Positions 1 through 9,683 of a stretch of DNA of 64,000 nucleotides are shown one piece after another. How positions within the stretch are numbered: position 1 is the stretch's first letter; each line of letters begins with the position of its first letter. The DNA comes from JBAOHV01 sp963714875. GTDB taxonomy: Bacteria > Actinomycetota > Acidimicrobiia > Acidimicrobiales > Microtrichaceae. The notes under the pieces were generated by a model that searched no databases, was not told the DNA's origin, and saw nothing but the letters and a program-made list of their open reading frames with translations. Position numbers and translations under genes: made by a program. The DNA lies in NCBI GenBank assembly GCA_963714875.1, contig CAVQQI010000012.1:248001-312000 (forward strand), written 5' to 3'.

Positions 1-86
1 TAGTGAGGGGGTGTGACAACGAACGAAGATGATCGAAAGATGGTCAGAGCGATCGAAAGGCGCCAACCCCACCGACGTCGGCGGCG

Positions 87-557
87 TTACTCGATGGCCA
101 GCACGATGACGGTCTGCTCGCCGCCGGGGGACTCGTAGGTGACGGTGTCGCCGACAGCGGCGCCGATCAGCTTCTCGCCCAGAGGAGAGGTGGGGGACAC
201 CACGTGCAGGTCGTCGTGGCGCTCCTCGATCGATCCGATCAGGTAGCGCTCGGCCTCGTCGTCATCGTCACCGTCGTACTTCAGCGTGACGATCGATCCC
301 GAGCGAGCGTGCGGCGCGCCCGAGGGGTCGACGATCACTGCGTCCTCGAGGATCGCGAAGAGCTGGGCGACGCGCCCCTCCATCTTCGCCTTCTCCTCCT
401 TGGCGGCGTGGTACTCGGCGTTCTCCTTCAGGTCGCCGTGCTCCCGCGCCCGCTCGATGCGGTCGGCCATCTCGATGCGGCCGTGGGTGCGCAGCTCCTC
501 GAGCTCGGCGACGAGTCGGTCGTATGCGGCCTGTGACAGCTCGTGCGGTTTCGCCAT
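87..557 (-). CDS. greA: Transcription elongation factor GreA (copy 1)
   Basis: GreA rescues backtracked RNA polymerase by stimulating cleavage of the nascent RNA. The 156-residue protein has the family's usual length: an N-terminal coiled-coil hairpin (about residues 8-75) with the acidic tip residues D42 and E45 in GDLKENAEY, then a C-terminal FKBP-like domain containing SPLGEKLIGAAVGD. An ATG at 557 fits the family N-terminus; a GTG two codons upstream (563) is also possible. An acidic DGDDDDEAE insertion sits in the C-terminal domain. It is transcribed divergently from the leuB operon. A diverged second copy lies at 48479-48946 beside the second leuB operon, in the same relative orientation. 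Confidence 0.95.
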   Translation of the reverse strand: MAKPHELSQAAYDRLVAELEELRTHGRIEMADRIERAREHGDLKENAEYHAAKEEKAKMEGRVAQLFAILEDAVIVDPSGAPHARSGSIVTLKYDGDDDDEAERYLIGSIEERHDDLHVVSPTSPLGEKLIGAAVGDTVTYESPGGEQTVIVLAIE

Positions 558-661
558 CGGCACAGGATAGGCAGAGCGTCCCCGGCGCCGAGGACCTCGG
601 GAGGTCGGCGCGGCGCCGAATGCAGTCGTTGGCGTCGCGGGCTGCTGGTAGCATCCCTGCC

Positions 662-700
662 ATGTCGCAGGACATCGACCGGGTAGAGATCATTCAGTAG
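662..700 (+). CDS. Putative branched-chain leader peptide upstream of leuB (copy 1)
   Basis: A 12-codon ORF reads MSQDIDRVEIIQ followed by TAG. It ends one base before a perfect hairpin and 30 bases before an intrinsic terminator, in the leader of leuB. The last codons (Val-Glu-Ile-Ile-Gln-stop) match the end of a 13-codon ORF in the same place before the second leuB (Val-Ala-Ile-Ile-Arg-stop). 22 of 24 bases are identical between 682-705 and the reverse complement of 48358-48381. Conservation of this stretch, and Ile/Val codons in an operon for branched-chain amino acids, suggest ribosome-mediated attenuation. No strong ribosome binding site is visible. Function is inferred. Confidence 0.5.
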   Translation: MSQDIDRVEIIQ

Positions 701-760
701 CGCACGTCGTGCAACCGACGTGCGCAGCTCACCGTCCACCGTCGTGGGCGGTTTTCTTTT
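701..760 (+). terminator. Leader hairpin and intrinsic terminator (candidate attenuator) before leuB
   Basis: Two hairpins follow the leader ORF. The first has a perfect 9-bp stem (701-709 with 716-724, loop 710-715). The second, 731-739 with 744-752, has nine pairs including one G-T and is followed by ttttctttt (752-760), a classical Rho-independent terminator. The 3' arm of hairpin 1 (716-720) can alternatively pair with 740-744 in the terminator, a possible antiterminator. It lies 52 bases before the leuB start, so it must be read through for the operon to be expressed. Confidence 0.65.
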
Positions 761-812
761 GCACCCGTGTTCCACCATCCGACCCCGAGCCACCACCCAG
801 GAGTTGCACCCA

Positions 813-1811
<999 letters not shown>

Positions 1812-1903
1812 GACAGCTCCGCCGCCGCTCACCCACCCTCCGCTGCCCTCACCACCGCTGCCCTCACCACCCTGCGCCCAGCGCCCCACCAGGAGACACC
1901 GAG

Positions 1904-2821
1904 ATGCCCATCACGCCCACCGAGAAGATCTGGATGAACGGCGAGCTCGTCGACTGGGCCGATGCCCAGATCCACGTGCTGACCCACACCCTGCACTACG
2001 GCATGGGCGTGTTCGAGGGCATCCGCGCGTACGAGACGCCCGAAGGACCGGGGATCTTCCGACTGACCGAGCACATCGAGCGGCTGTTCAACTCGGCGAA
2101 GATCCTGGGAATGCACATCCCGTACACCGCCGACGAGCTGGTCGAGGCGACCAGGCTCGTGGTGCGCGAGTCGGGACTGCCGTCGGCGTACATCCGGCCG
2201 ATCGCCTACTACGGATACGGCGAGATGGGGCTCAACACCCTGCCGTGCAGCGTCGACGTGTCGATCGCGTGCTGGCCGTGGGGCGCCTACCTGGGTGACG
2301 ACGCGGCCACCAAGGGCGTGCGCATGAAGATCAGCACCTGGCTGCGCCACGACCACAACTCCATGCCGCCAGCGGCGAAGACGACCGGCAACTACGTCAA
2401 CTCGTCGCTGGCCAAGGTCGAGGCGCTCAACGCCGGCTACGACGAGGCCATCATGTTGAACCCCCAGGGACTCGTCTCGGAGTGCACCGGCGAGAACATC
2501 TTCATCTCCCGCGGCGACATGCTGCTGACGCCGCCGGGGTCCGCCGGAGCGCTCGAAGGCCTGACCCAGGACACCGTCATGGCCATCGCGGACGACCTGG
2601 GCATCGAGTGTGCGGTCACCGACCTGACGCGCTCGGACCTGTACGTCTGTGACGAGATGTTCGTCTGTGGCACCGCGGCCGAGGTCTCGGCGGTCAACTC
2701 GGTCGACGACCGGGAGATCCCCTGTCCGGGCCCGATGACCACGGCGATCGCCACCGAGTACGCGAAGGTCGTGCGCGGCCAGGTCGACCGGTACAAGGAC
2801 TGGGTGGAGCTCGTCGCATGA
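1904..2821 (+). CDS. ilvE: Branched-chain amino acid aminotransferase (copy 1)
   Basis: PLP-dependent class IV aminotransferase interconverting 2-keto acids and Leu, Ile or Val with glutamate. 305 residues, normal for the IlvE type. Seen: HYGMGVFEGIRAY near residue 32, the PLP lysine in PPAAKTTGNY at about residue 158, the SECTGENIF signature, and EMFVCGTAAEV near the C-terminus. It starts 92 bases after leuB and its stop overlaps the start of cimA by four bases (ATGA), so it is translationally coupled. A close homologue is at 46321-47238. Confidence 0.95.
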   Translation: MPITPTEKIWMNGELVDWADAQIHVLTHTLHYGMGVFEGIRAYETPEGPGIFRLTEHIERLFNSAKILGMHIPYTADELVEATRLVVRESGLPSAYIRPIAYYGYGEMGLNTLPCSVDVSIACWPWGAYLGDDAATKGVRMKISTWLRHDHNSMPPAAKTTGNYVNSSLAKVEALNAGYDEAIMLNPQGLVSECTGENIFISRGDMLLTPPGSAGALEGLTQDTVMAIADDLGIECAVTDLTRSDLYVCDEMFVCGTAAEVSAVNSVDDREIPCPGPMTTAIATEYAKVVRGQVDRYKDWVELVA

Positions 2822-4443
2822 GCGGCGCAGTGCTGCCCGAGCGAGTGGAGATCTTCGACACGACCCTGCGCGACGGGGCCCAGTTCGAGGGCATCTCGCT
2901 GTCGGTCGAGGACAAGCTGAGGGTCGCGGAACAACTGGACTGGCTGGGCGTCGACTGGATCGAGGGCGGCTACCCGCAGGCCAACCCCAAGGACGCGGAG
3001 TTCTTTCGCCGCGCAGCTGCGGGCGAGCTGGCACTTGGCGCCGCGACGCTGGTGGCGTTCGGGTCCACCCGCCGCCCGTTGGGCCGCAGCGACGACGACG
3101 CCACGTTGCGGGCGCTCGTCGGCGCCGGCACCTCCACGGTCTGCATCGTCGGGAAGAGCTGGGACTTCCACGTCACGGAGGCCCTGCGCACCACGCTGGA
3201 CGAGGGCGTGGCGATGGTGGCCGAGTCGGTGTCGTTCCTACGCTCCGAGGGGCTGCGCGTCCTCTTCGATGCGGAGCACTTCTTCGACGGCTATGCCGCC
3301 AATCCCGAGTACGCCGTGCGGGTGCTCGAGGCCGCGGCGACCAACGGTGCACAGACGTTGGTGTTGTGCGACACGAACGGTGGCTCGCTGCCACACGACG
3401 TCGAGCGTGTCACCCGGGAGATCGTGTCGTACTTCGACGGAGTGACGGTCGGGATCCACACCCAGAACGACACGGGCTGCGCGGTCGGCAACTCCGTCGC
3501 GGCGGTGGTCGGCGGGGCGACCCACGTACAGGGCACGGTGAACGGATACGGCGAGCGCACCGGCAACGCGAACCTGATGACCGTCATCCCCGACCTGACG
3601 CTGAAGATGGGCATCGCGACGCTGCCCGACGGGCACATGGAACGACTGACCGCGGTGTCGCGCCACGTTGCGGAGCTGGTGAACCTGCCTCCGCACCCGG
3701 CCGACCCGTACGTCGGGTCCTCCGCGTTCGCACACAAGGGTGGGCTGCACACCTCGGCGCTGGGCCGGGTCGGCGGCGCATCGTACGAGCACATCGACCC
3801 GGCGAAGGTGGGGAACCGGACCCGAGTCCTGGTCTCCGACCTCGGGGGCCGCGCCGGCATGTCGATGAAGGCGACCGAGTTCGGCGTCGAGCTCGACGAC
3901 CGTGCCGCCGGACAGCTGTCGGAGCGGCTCAAGCAGCTGGAGTCCGAGGGCTTCGTGTTCGAAGCAGCCGACGCGTCGCTCGAGCTGTTGATGCTCCAGG
4001 CGAACGGGTGGCGCAACGAGATGTTCCGCGTCGAGGCCTACCGGGTGTCGGCGTATCACCGCGAGGGCAACATCGCTGCGGTCGAGGGCCAGATCGACCT
4101 GAGCACCGAGGCCACCGTGAAGCTGTGGGTGGGCGACGAACGGATCGCGTCGGTGGGGGAGGGCAACGGCCCGGTGAACGCACTGGACGCTGCGCTTCGA
4201 GCTGCGCTGGAGCCGCACCATCCGGGCCTCGAGCGCATCCACCTGACCGACTTCAAGGTGCGGGTGCTCGACTCGACCGCAGATACCGACGCGGTCACGC
4301 GGGTGCTCATCGACTCGACCGACGGTGACGAGACGTGGACGACGATCGGCGTGTCGCCGAACGTGATCGAGGCGTCGTGGATGGCGCTGATCGACGCCCT
4401 GGTGTTCGGGCTGCTGCGCCAGCAGCGCCGAGAGGTACGGTGA
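2818..4443 (+). CDS. cimA: Citramalate synthase family protein (copy 1)
   Basis: Member of the HMG-CoA-lyase-like/alpha-isopropylmalate synthase superfamily. The 541-residue length, the FDTTLRDGAQFEGISLSVEDK start and the HTQNDTGCAVGNS metal-binding segment (about residue 213) fit citramalate synthase (acetyl-CoA + pyruvate to (R)-citramalate, the first step of the threonine-independent isoleucine route) rather than LeuA. The C-terminal LeuA-type regulatory domain (about 390-541) includes EGNGPVNALDAAL. Overlaps ilvE. A true LeuA lies at 59910-61511, supporting the CimA call; substrate is inferred from the family. Copy 2 is at 44679-46331. Confidence 0.88.
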   Translation: MSGAVLPERVEIFDTTLRDGAQFEGISLSVEDKLRVAEQLDWLGVDWIEGGYPQANPKDAEFFRRAAAGELALGAATLVAFGSTRRPLGRSDDDATLRALVGAGTSTVCIVGKSWDFHVTEALRTTLDEGVAMVAESVSFLRSEGLRVLFDAEHFFDGYAANPEYAVRVLEAAATNGAQTLVLCDTNGGSLPHDVERVTREIVSYFDGVTVGIHTQNDTGCAVGNSVAAVVGGATHVQGTVNGYGERTGNANLMTVIPDLTLKMGIATLPDGHMERLTAVSRHVAELVNLPPHPADPYVGSSAFAHKGGLHTSALGRVGGASYEHIDPAKVGNRTRVLVSDLGGRAGMSMKATEFGVELDDRAAGQLSERLKQLESEGFVFEAADASLELLMLQANGWRNEMFRVEAYRVSAYHREGNIAAVEGQIDLSTEATVKLWVGDERIASVGEGNGPVNALDAALRAALEPHHPGLERIHLTDFKVRVLDSTADTDAVTRVLIDSTDGDETWTTIGVSPNVIEASWMALIDALVFGLLRQQRREVR

Positions 4444-4450
4444 CGCGCTG

Positions 4451-4981
4451 ATGGCCGCACCGGAACACGTCCCCGTCTCGACCCTGCAGCAGGTTCGTTC
4501 CTACTCCTCGCCGCCACGGCGGGCAGGGTCCTGGACGGCGGACCGACCCGGCGAGCTGCGAGGCCGTCAGCCGGTGGGTGAGCAGCTGGGAACTCCCGGC
4601 CCCGACCAGGGGTATGCACTCACCTTGGCGGAGCGCTTCTCGGGTCGGTTGGCCCTGAGCGAGGGTGAGCACGAGGCCGACGCGCTGGCTGGAGCTGCGG
4701 GCATCGCCATGAAGCGCTCTGCGCTGTTCGGGCGTGCGCCGGTGATCCACGACATGACCGTCGGGCTCACGATCTGGGGCTTCCTGGATGCCACTGCTGC
4801 GCCGGAGCTGGTGGAGCTGCGGCGCGAGTGGTTCGAAGAGGTCCACCTGCCGATGCACTACACCGCGCTGCAGCAGATCGTCGACGCTGCACCCGAGCCG
4901 GTGCTGCGGCTGACCCACCAACGGGTCATCGAGCGGTATCGCACCGACTGGCGAGCGTGTCTGGACCTGGACAGGGCCTGA
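4451..4981 (+). CDS. Uncharacterised conserved protein of the leu-gltX block (copy 1)
   Basis: 176 residues, no domain recognised. The N-terminal half carries SPP-x3-GSWTADRPGEL, LGTPGPDQGYAL and GRLALSEGEHEADAL; the middle holds AIAMKRSALFGRAPVIHDMTVGLTIWG-type helical sequence. No signal peptide; predicted cytoplasmic and mostly helical. It starts eight bases after cimA, so it is probably the last gene of the operon. A homologue of 188 residues sits in the same place after cimA at 44080-44646, sharing PDQGYA, EHE-DALAG and FGRAP-IHD. That conservation says the gene is real and linked to this locus, but gives no function. Confidence 0.8.
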   Translation: MAAPEHVPVSTLQQVRSYSSPPRRAGSWTADRPGELRGRQPVGEQLGTPGPDQGYALTLAERFSGRLALSEGEHEADALAGAAGIAMKRSALFGRAPVIHDMTVGLTIWGFLDATAAPELVELRREWFEEVHLPMHYTALQQIVDAAPEPVLRLTHQRVIERYRTDWRACLDLDRA

Positions 4982-4987
4982 TCACAC

Positions 4988-5006
4988 CGACCGGCCCCGG
5001 TCGTTC
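4988..5006 (+). terminator. Short hairpin after the leuB-ilvE-cimA operon
   Basis: A perfect 7-bp stem (4988-4994 with 4997-5003) lies just after the stop of the last operon gene, between it and the convergent L,D-transpeptidase gene. Only a weak T-run (ttcct) follows, so terminator function is likely but not certain. Confidence 0.4.
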
Positions 5007-5074
5007 CTGATCGAACCGGATCGGCCTGACCGGGCGTCGTGTACGGACCGCCGATCGCGCCGAGGGGAGGCCCG

Positions 5075-6031
5075 TCAGGGGAAGACGTAGACCGGGGTGC
5101 CCGCCGGCACCGTGTCGGCCAGCTGCTGGATCAGCTCGTTGGGCACCCTGATGCAGCCGTTGGAGCGCGCCTGGCCGACGAGTTCGGGGGCGTTCGTGCC
5201 GTGGAGGGCGACGACCGGTGCTCCGGTGTCGAACTCGTCCATCACCTCGCTGTAGCCATCGGTCGCAAGTGCGACGGGACCGAAGGACGGGCTCTTCTGC
5301 GGGACGATGTCGGTGACGAAGAACGTGCCGGTCGGCGTCGGCGTGAACGCGGTGCCGACGACGACGGGGGTCTCGACGATGAGCGCCGTGTCGTCATAGG
5401 CGCGCAGCATGCGTTCGGTCAGGTTGACCTCGATGCGATGGGCGGTGGTCGAAAGGTCCACGTCTGCGGTGGACACCCACCCGGTGGTGCCGTTGGGGCG
5501 CACGGGCAACAGGACCTCGGCCCACTCACCGCGGCGCTCGCGCACCAGCATGGTGAACGGCTGGCGCGGCTCGTAGGGCCCGGGGTTGGTGAACGACCAG
5601 CCGCTGTCGGTCACGAAGCGTCCGGTGATCGGGACCTCGGCCGAGGGCAGGGGCTCGCGCGCGGGGATGGACGGCTGGCTGGCGGGGGGTTCGGGTCCCG
5701 GTGAGGTGATCAGTGCCGGCTCCATGTCGTCCCAACCAGGCGGTGCATCCGCTCGGACCTGGAGCTCGGTCACCTCGGGCTTGGCAGTCGCGATCTCGAC
5801 GGTGCCGCCGGGCAGCACCGCAATGGTGGTCGACGTGGAGGTCGTCGAGGCGACCGGTGCCGTGGTGGGGGGCGCGGCGACGTCGTCGCTCGGCCACAGC
5901 GCCACGGCGAGTCCGATGACGAGCAACGCCACCACTCCGGCGCCGATCGCCATCATCCGGTTGCGGCCCGGCGACTGGCCCGCCCGGTCCAGGGGTGGGT
6001 CGAACGAGCCGATCGGTCCGTCGTCGTTCAT
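5075..6031 (-). CDS. Membrane-anchored L,D-transpeptidase, YkuD family (copy 1)
   Basis: Makes or edits 3-3 peptidoglycan cross-links outside the membrane. 318 residues from an ATG at 6031, preceded by GAGGAG. An N-terminal cytoplasmic stretch is followed by one transmembrane segment (about residues 28-47), a Thr/Pro-rich linker, an SH3-like region with WAEVLLPVRPNGTTGWV, and a C-terminal YkuD domain with the catalytic HGTNAPELVG...SNGCIRVPN motif (His, Ser and Cys present). Convergent with the upstream operon and divergent from gltX. The homologue at 43189-44040 occupies the same position but has a lipoprotein signal instead of a membrane anchor. Confidence 0.88.
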   Translation of the reverse strand: MNDDGPIGSFDPPLDRAGQSPGRNRMMAIGAGVVALLVIGLAVALWPSDDVAAPPTTAPVASTTSTSTTIAVLPGGTVEIATAKPEVTELQVRADAPPGWDDMEPALITSPGPEPPASQPSIPAREPLPSAEVPITGRFVTDSGWSFTNPGPYEPRQPFTMLVRERRGEWAEVLLPVRPNGTTGWVSTADVDLSTTAHRIEVNLTERMLRAYDDTALIVETPVVVGTAFTPTPTGTFFVTDIVPQKSPSFGPVALATDGYSEVMDEFDTGAPVVALHGTNAPELVGQARSNGCIRVPNELIQQLADTVPAGTPVYVFP

Positions 6032-6134
6032 CAGCTCCTCCTCCCGCACCGTTCGTGTCGTTCCATGGTAGAGGCGGTCCACGGCGCTTCGGCGTCAGCG
6101 GAGCAGCCCTGTCGGGACCGGTAGCCTCGGGTCG

Positions 6135-7476
6135 GTGAGCACCACCCCACGCGTCCGATTCGCGCCGTCACCGACCGGCTACCTTCACCTGGGCAGCGCC
6201 CGGGCCGCACTGTTCAACTGGCTCGCCGCCCGGCACATGGACGGCAAGTTCCTGCTGCGCATCGAGGACACCGACAAGGACCGTTCCCGCCCCGAGCTCA
6301 TCGACGTCATCTACGAGGGCCTCGAGTGGCTGGGACTGGACTGGGACGAGGAGCCGTTGGCCCAGTCGACCCGGGACGAGGCACACCAGGAGGCCATCGA
6401 GACGCTGATCAGGGACGGCTCGGCGTACGAGTCCGAGGGCGCGGTGCGCTTCCGAGTGCCCGACGACGGGGGAGCGACCTCGTGGGACGACCTGATCCGC
6501 GGCGAGATCAGCGTGGAGCACGCCAACATCGAGGACTTCGTGATCCGCCGGTCAGATGGCTCGCCGACGTTCTTCCTGGCCAACGCGAGCGACGACGCCC
6601 ACATGGGCATCACGCACGTGATCCGTGGCGAGGACCTGATCAACGTGACGCCGAAGTACCTGTTGCTGCGTCGGGCCATGGGCATCGGGGGAGCCGATCC
6701 CGTGTTCGCCCACATGCCCCTGATCGTCAACGAGCAGCGCAAGAAGCTGTCCAAGCGGCGCGACGACGTGTCGCTCATGGACTACCGGGACCGTGGCTTC
6801 CTGCCCTCGGCGATGGTCAACTACCTGGCGCTGCTCGGCTGGGGTCCGCCCGACGGCCAGGAGGTCCGGTTGGACCCGCTGAGCATGACCGACGGCTTCC
6901 CGCCGATGTTCGACATCGCCGAGGTCAGCTCGTCGCCGGCGTTCTTCGACGTGAAGAAGCTGTTGTTCGTCAACGCCGAGCACCTGCGTGCGATGTCGGT
7001 CGACGAGCTGGATGCGGCGTCGCAGCCGTATCTGGAGGCGTCACCGGTCGGGCCGGCCTACGTCGGCCGACCCGACGAACCGCGATCGGTTCCGGGCACT
7101 GCTGCCCGAGGTGCAGACCCGGGTCGAGACGCTCTCCGAGGTGCCCGGCTACGTCGACTTCCTCTTCGTCGATGAGCCGGCGATCGATGAGAAGGCATGG
7201 ACCAAGGCCATGGTGCCTGATGCGGCCGGTTGGCTCGATGCCGTGATCGCCGCGGCTGCCGAGTGGCCGTGGAGTGCCGAGGAGCTCCACGAACGGTTCA
7301 TGGCACTGGCTGAGGAGTTGGGCGCGAACCGCCGCAAGTTCCAGGCACCGGTTCGTGTGGCATTGACCGGGCGGTCGGTGGGGCCGCCGCTGTTCGAGTC
7401 GATGGTGGTGCTCGGACGCGACCAGGTGCTGTCACGCCTGCAGAGCGCACGTGGGCGGCTGGGTCCGGTGGACTGA
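6135..7476 (+). CDS. gltX: Glutamyl-tRNA synthetase (copy 1), one frameshift
   Basis: Charges tRNA-Glu (and tRNA-Gln in bacteria that use the amidotransferase route). GTG start. Seen: class I signature PSPTGYLHLGSAR (HIGH equivalent), RIEDTDKDRSRPE, ITHVIRGEDLINVTPK and KKLSKRRDDVS (KMSKS equivalent, about residue 212). The reading frame breaks near 7060, where one extra G before GCCGACCCG moves the sequence out of frame. The anticodon-binding domain continues in the other frame (DPTNRDRFRALLPEVQ to 7476). With that base removed the protein is about 446 residues, normal for the family, so I regard this as a sequencing error. tRNA-Gln and tRNA-Glu lie just downstream. Confidence 0.9.
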
Positions 7477-7515
7477 GTGGCCGGGCGGTTGGGGGTCCGG
7501 TGACTGGGTGGTCCG

Positions 7516-8127
7516 GTGGCTGAGCGGGCGGGTCGGCGTCGGTGGCTGCTCCGTCTGGCCGGGCTGTTGGTCGCGGCGGTCGGCACCTACGTGGCGGTGA
7601 TCGCGGTCCAGGTGGTCTCGTCGTCGCGACAGGACCAGCGCGAACAGGCCGCCGCCATCGTGGTGCTGGGCGCCGCGCAGTACGACGGGACGCCGTCGCC
7701 GGCGCTGCAGGGCCGGTTGGACCGGGCGCTCGAGCTGTACCGGGAGGACCTCGCTCCCGAGATCGTGCTGACCGGATCGAAGCGGCGCGGCGACCGATTC
7801 ACCGAGGCGTACGCCGGGTACCGCTACCTGGCCGAGCAGGGTGTGCCCGATGCTGCGCTGACCATCGTCGACGACGGCGTCAGCACCTATGAGTCGCTGG
7901 CGGCGGTGCGCCGTGTGCTGCGTGAGCGCGACGCCGACCGGGTGTTGCTCGTGTCCGACGGCTACCACAACCGTCGTCTGCAGGGGATCGCCAGAGAGCT
8001 GGGCATGGAACCCTTCGTCGTGCCCACCGACTCGTCCTCGACGTTCCGGCAAGTGGTGGGGGAGACGGGACGGGTCGCTGTGGGTGAGATCATCGGCTAC
8101 CGCCGCCTGTTCAACCAGACCCACTGA
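7516..8127 (+). CDS. YdcF/SanA-type DUF218 membrane protein (copy 1)
   Basis: 203 residues from GTG. One N-terminal transmembrane helix (about 13-33) anchors a DUF218 domain with the family motifs VVLGAAQYDGTPSPAL-x-RLDRALELY (about 49-75), VLTGSKRRGD, TYESL and LLVSDGYHNRRL (about 147-158). DUF218 proteins are linked to cell-envelope or polysaccharide metabolism; the exact reaction is unknown. It starts 39 bases after gltX and probably shares its transcript. The same gltX-DUF218-tRNA-Gln order recurs at 40984-43164. Confidence 0.85.
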   Translation: MAERAGRRRWLLRLAGLLVAAVGTYVAVIAVQVVSSSRQDQREQAAAIVVLGAAQYDGTPSPALQGRLDRALELYREDLAPEIVLTGSKRRGDRFTEAYAGYRYLAEQGVPDAALTIVDDGVSTYESLAAVRRVLRERDADRVLLVSDGYHNRRLQGIARELGMEPFVVPTDSSSTFRQVVGETGRVAVGEIIGYRRLFNQTH

Positions 8128-8236
8128 TGCTGACGGACTGCGGGTCGCTGGCTCGACGCACGCCTCGGGATCGCGTTTGTCGCCCTGCGGCGAGGTTCGG
8201 CTAAAGTCGGCCGGCGCCCTCGGGGCGACATCGCCT

Positions 8237-8308
8237 TCGGGGGTGGTGTAATTGGCAACACACCTGGTTCTGGTCCAGACATTGGGGGTTCGAGTCCTCC
8301 CCCCCGAG
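8237..8308 (+). tRNA. tRNA-Gln (CTG anticodon), copy 1
   Basis: 72 bases fold as a cloverleaf: acceptor stem 8237-8243 with 8301-8307, discriminator G8308, anticodon CTG at 8270-8272 in the loop ttctggt, and T arm with GGTTCGAGTCC. CCA is not encoded. A near-identical tRNA-Gln lies on the other strand at 40984-41055. Confidence 0.95.
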
Positions 8309-8340
8309 CAACTGCAGCACTACCGCTGCACACAAGATCT

Positions 8341-8366
8341 CCGGACGATTCCGCGGAATCGTCCGG
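8341..8366 (+). terminator. Perfect 26-bp palindrome between two tRNA genes
   Basis: 8341-8353 is the exact reverse complement of 8354-8366, so the RNA could form a 12-bp stem with a minimal loop. It lies 33 bases after tRNA-Gln and 8 bases before tRNA-Glu, with no T-run. It could be a terminator for the gltX-tRNA-Gln transcript, a processing signal or a protein-binding dyad. Confidence 0.45.
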
Positions 8367-8374
8367 CGTGACCA

Positions 8375-8447
8375 GCCCCCATCGTCTAGCGGCCTAGGAC
8401 ACCACCCTCTCAAGGTGGCGGCACGGGTTCGAATCCCGTTGGGGGTA
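8375..8447 (+). tRNA. tRNA-Glu (CTC anticodon), integration target
   Basis: 73 bases. Acceptor stem 8375-8381 pairs with 8440-8446 (one G-T pair), discriminator A8447, anticodon stem 8402-8406/8414-8418 with CTC at 8409-8411. The 3' part from the anticodon loop (8407) onward is repeated exactly at 14516-14557 without the 5' half. This is the pattern left by integration into a tRNA gene that restores the gene at the integrase end. Confidence 0.95.
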
Positions 8448-9673
8448 CTCCAGAGGAATCCCCTGCAACGGCAGGGGATTCTTCGGTTTCCGGCGGCGGA
8501 CGTCCGGACGGGCCACTCGGGAGAACCCGCGAAGAACCCGCGACGCGCCGCGGGGTGCTCGACCGGATCGGGCTCGTATTCGTCGGTGTTCGCCGAGTGT
8601 CCGCATGCCCGCGACGAGGTCGTCGAGCCGGTCCGCCAGCGTCCGGTCACGGTCGGCTGCGGCCTTCTGATAGCGGATCGCAGCCGACGTCGTCGAGTGG
8701 CCGAGGCGGGCCATGACCTCGCGCATGGTCGCCCCCTGCTGGGTGGCGATGGTGCCGGCGGCGTGGCGCAGGTCGTGGAAGTGGACCTCGTCGAGCTCGA
8801 GCGCTCGCTGGGCGGCTCGCCACTCACGCTGGAACCAGCCGTCGCTGATGATGCCGCCAGCCGCTCCGGGGAACAGCGGGCCGTCAGGGTCGCCGCCGAC
8901 GAAGGTCGCCAGGTGCTCGTCGATGGCGTCGAGCACGAAGCGGGGGAGCGTAACCGTCCGCTGGCTCGAGTCGGTCTTGGTCGTCTTGCGACGGGACCGT
9001 TTGTCGATCGACTCGCGCACGGTGAGCGGTGCCGTGCAGGCGGTCGTAGTGGCGCACACGCAGTGCCCGCAGCTCGCCGTAGCGGAGCCCGGCGAATCCG
9101 GCGACGAGGATCATCGGGCGGATCCGGGCGTGGGCAATGTCGGCGAGCGCCAGGACGACCTCGGCGGGGACGAAGGGTCGCTCGCTGTGCGGGTCGGAGC
9201 TGGCCCCCTTGATGCGGCACGGGTTGCGAGGGATCAGGTCGTCGTCGACAGCGGTGGCGAGGATGGCGTGCATGATCCGGTAGGCGCGGGACGCAGTCGA
9301 GGGGATGCGCTCGCGCAGCGGTCGGTGCCAGCGGCGGAGCTCGTCCGGGCGTGAGCTTGCCGATCGGGCGTGTCGCCGAAGGTCGGGTAGACGTGACGCT
9401 CGAGTGTCTCGCGCGTAGTTGTCGCGGGTGGTGGCGGCGAGGGTGCGACCCTCGAGCCACTGCTCGGCGTAGCGCCGGAACAGAACACGTCCACCGCTCG
9501 GGTCGTACGCGACGCCACGGCTCTGGGCAGCTTCGGTCTGGGACTTGAACGCCTTGGCTGACTCCAGCGTGGCGAACCGGCGGGAGCGTTCGCGTCTGCC
9601 CCGGTGCCGGCCGCCAGCGGATCTCGTAGCGGACGGAGCCGGCCGGGGTGGTGAGTCGTCGGATCGACGCCAT
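8394..9673 (-). CDS. int: Tyrosine site-specific integrase of the island (frameshifted)
   Basis: Phage-type tyrosine recombinase catalysing integration and excision at tRNA-Glu. Starts at ATG 9673 with MASIRRLTTPAGSVRYEIRW, an N-terminal arm-binding domain, a SAM-like core-binding region (YAEQWLEGRTLAATTRDNY) and a catalytic domain with the Arg in GFAGLRYGELRAL, HDLRHAAGT (His-x-x-Arg) and LGHSTTSAAIRYQK (His and the Tyr nucleophile). The frame changes near 9600 and near 9040, so about 400 residues are spread over three segments. The frame that carries the Tyr runs on through tRNA-Glu to 8394; the true stop may be earlier. It lies beside attL, as expected. Confidence 0.85.
8407..8448 (+). repeat. 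attL: 42-bp direct repeat, left end of island
   Basis: Identical over 42 bases to 14516-14557; the flanking bases differ on both sides (C versus G before, T versus C after). It covers the 3' part of tRNA-Glu plus the base after its discriminator. Confidence 0.9.
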
Positions 9674-9683
9674 GGTCGAAACG

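Noticed and set aside
701..760. T-box riboswitch before leuB
   Set aside because: No T-box sequence or specifier stem is visible, and the short conserved ORF with hairpins fits peptide-mediated attenuation better.
8201..8447. Reading frame running antisense through the tRNA genes with NGIRTR-type sequence
   Set aside because: This is a well-known false translation of tRNA genes; the tRNA cloverleafs explain the bases.
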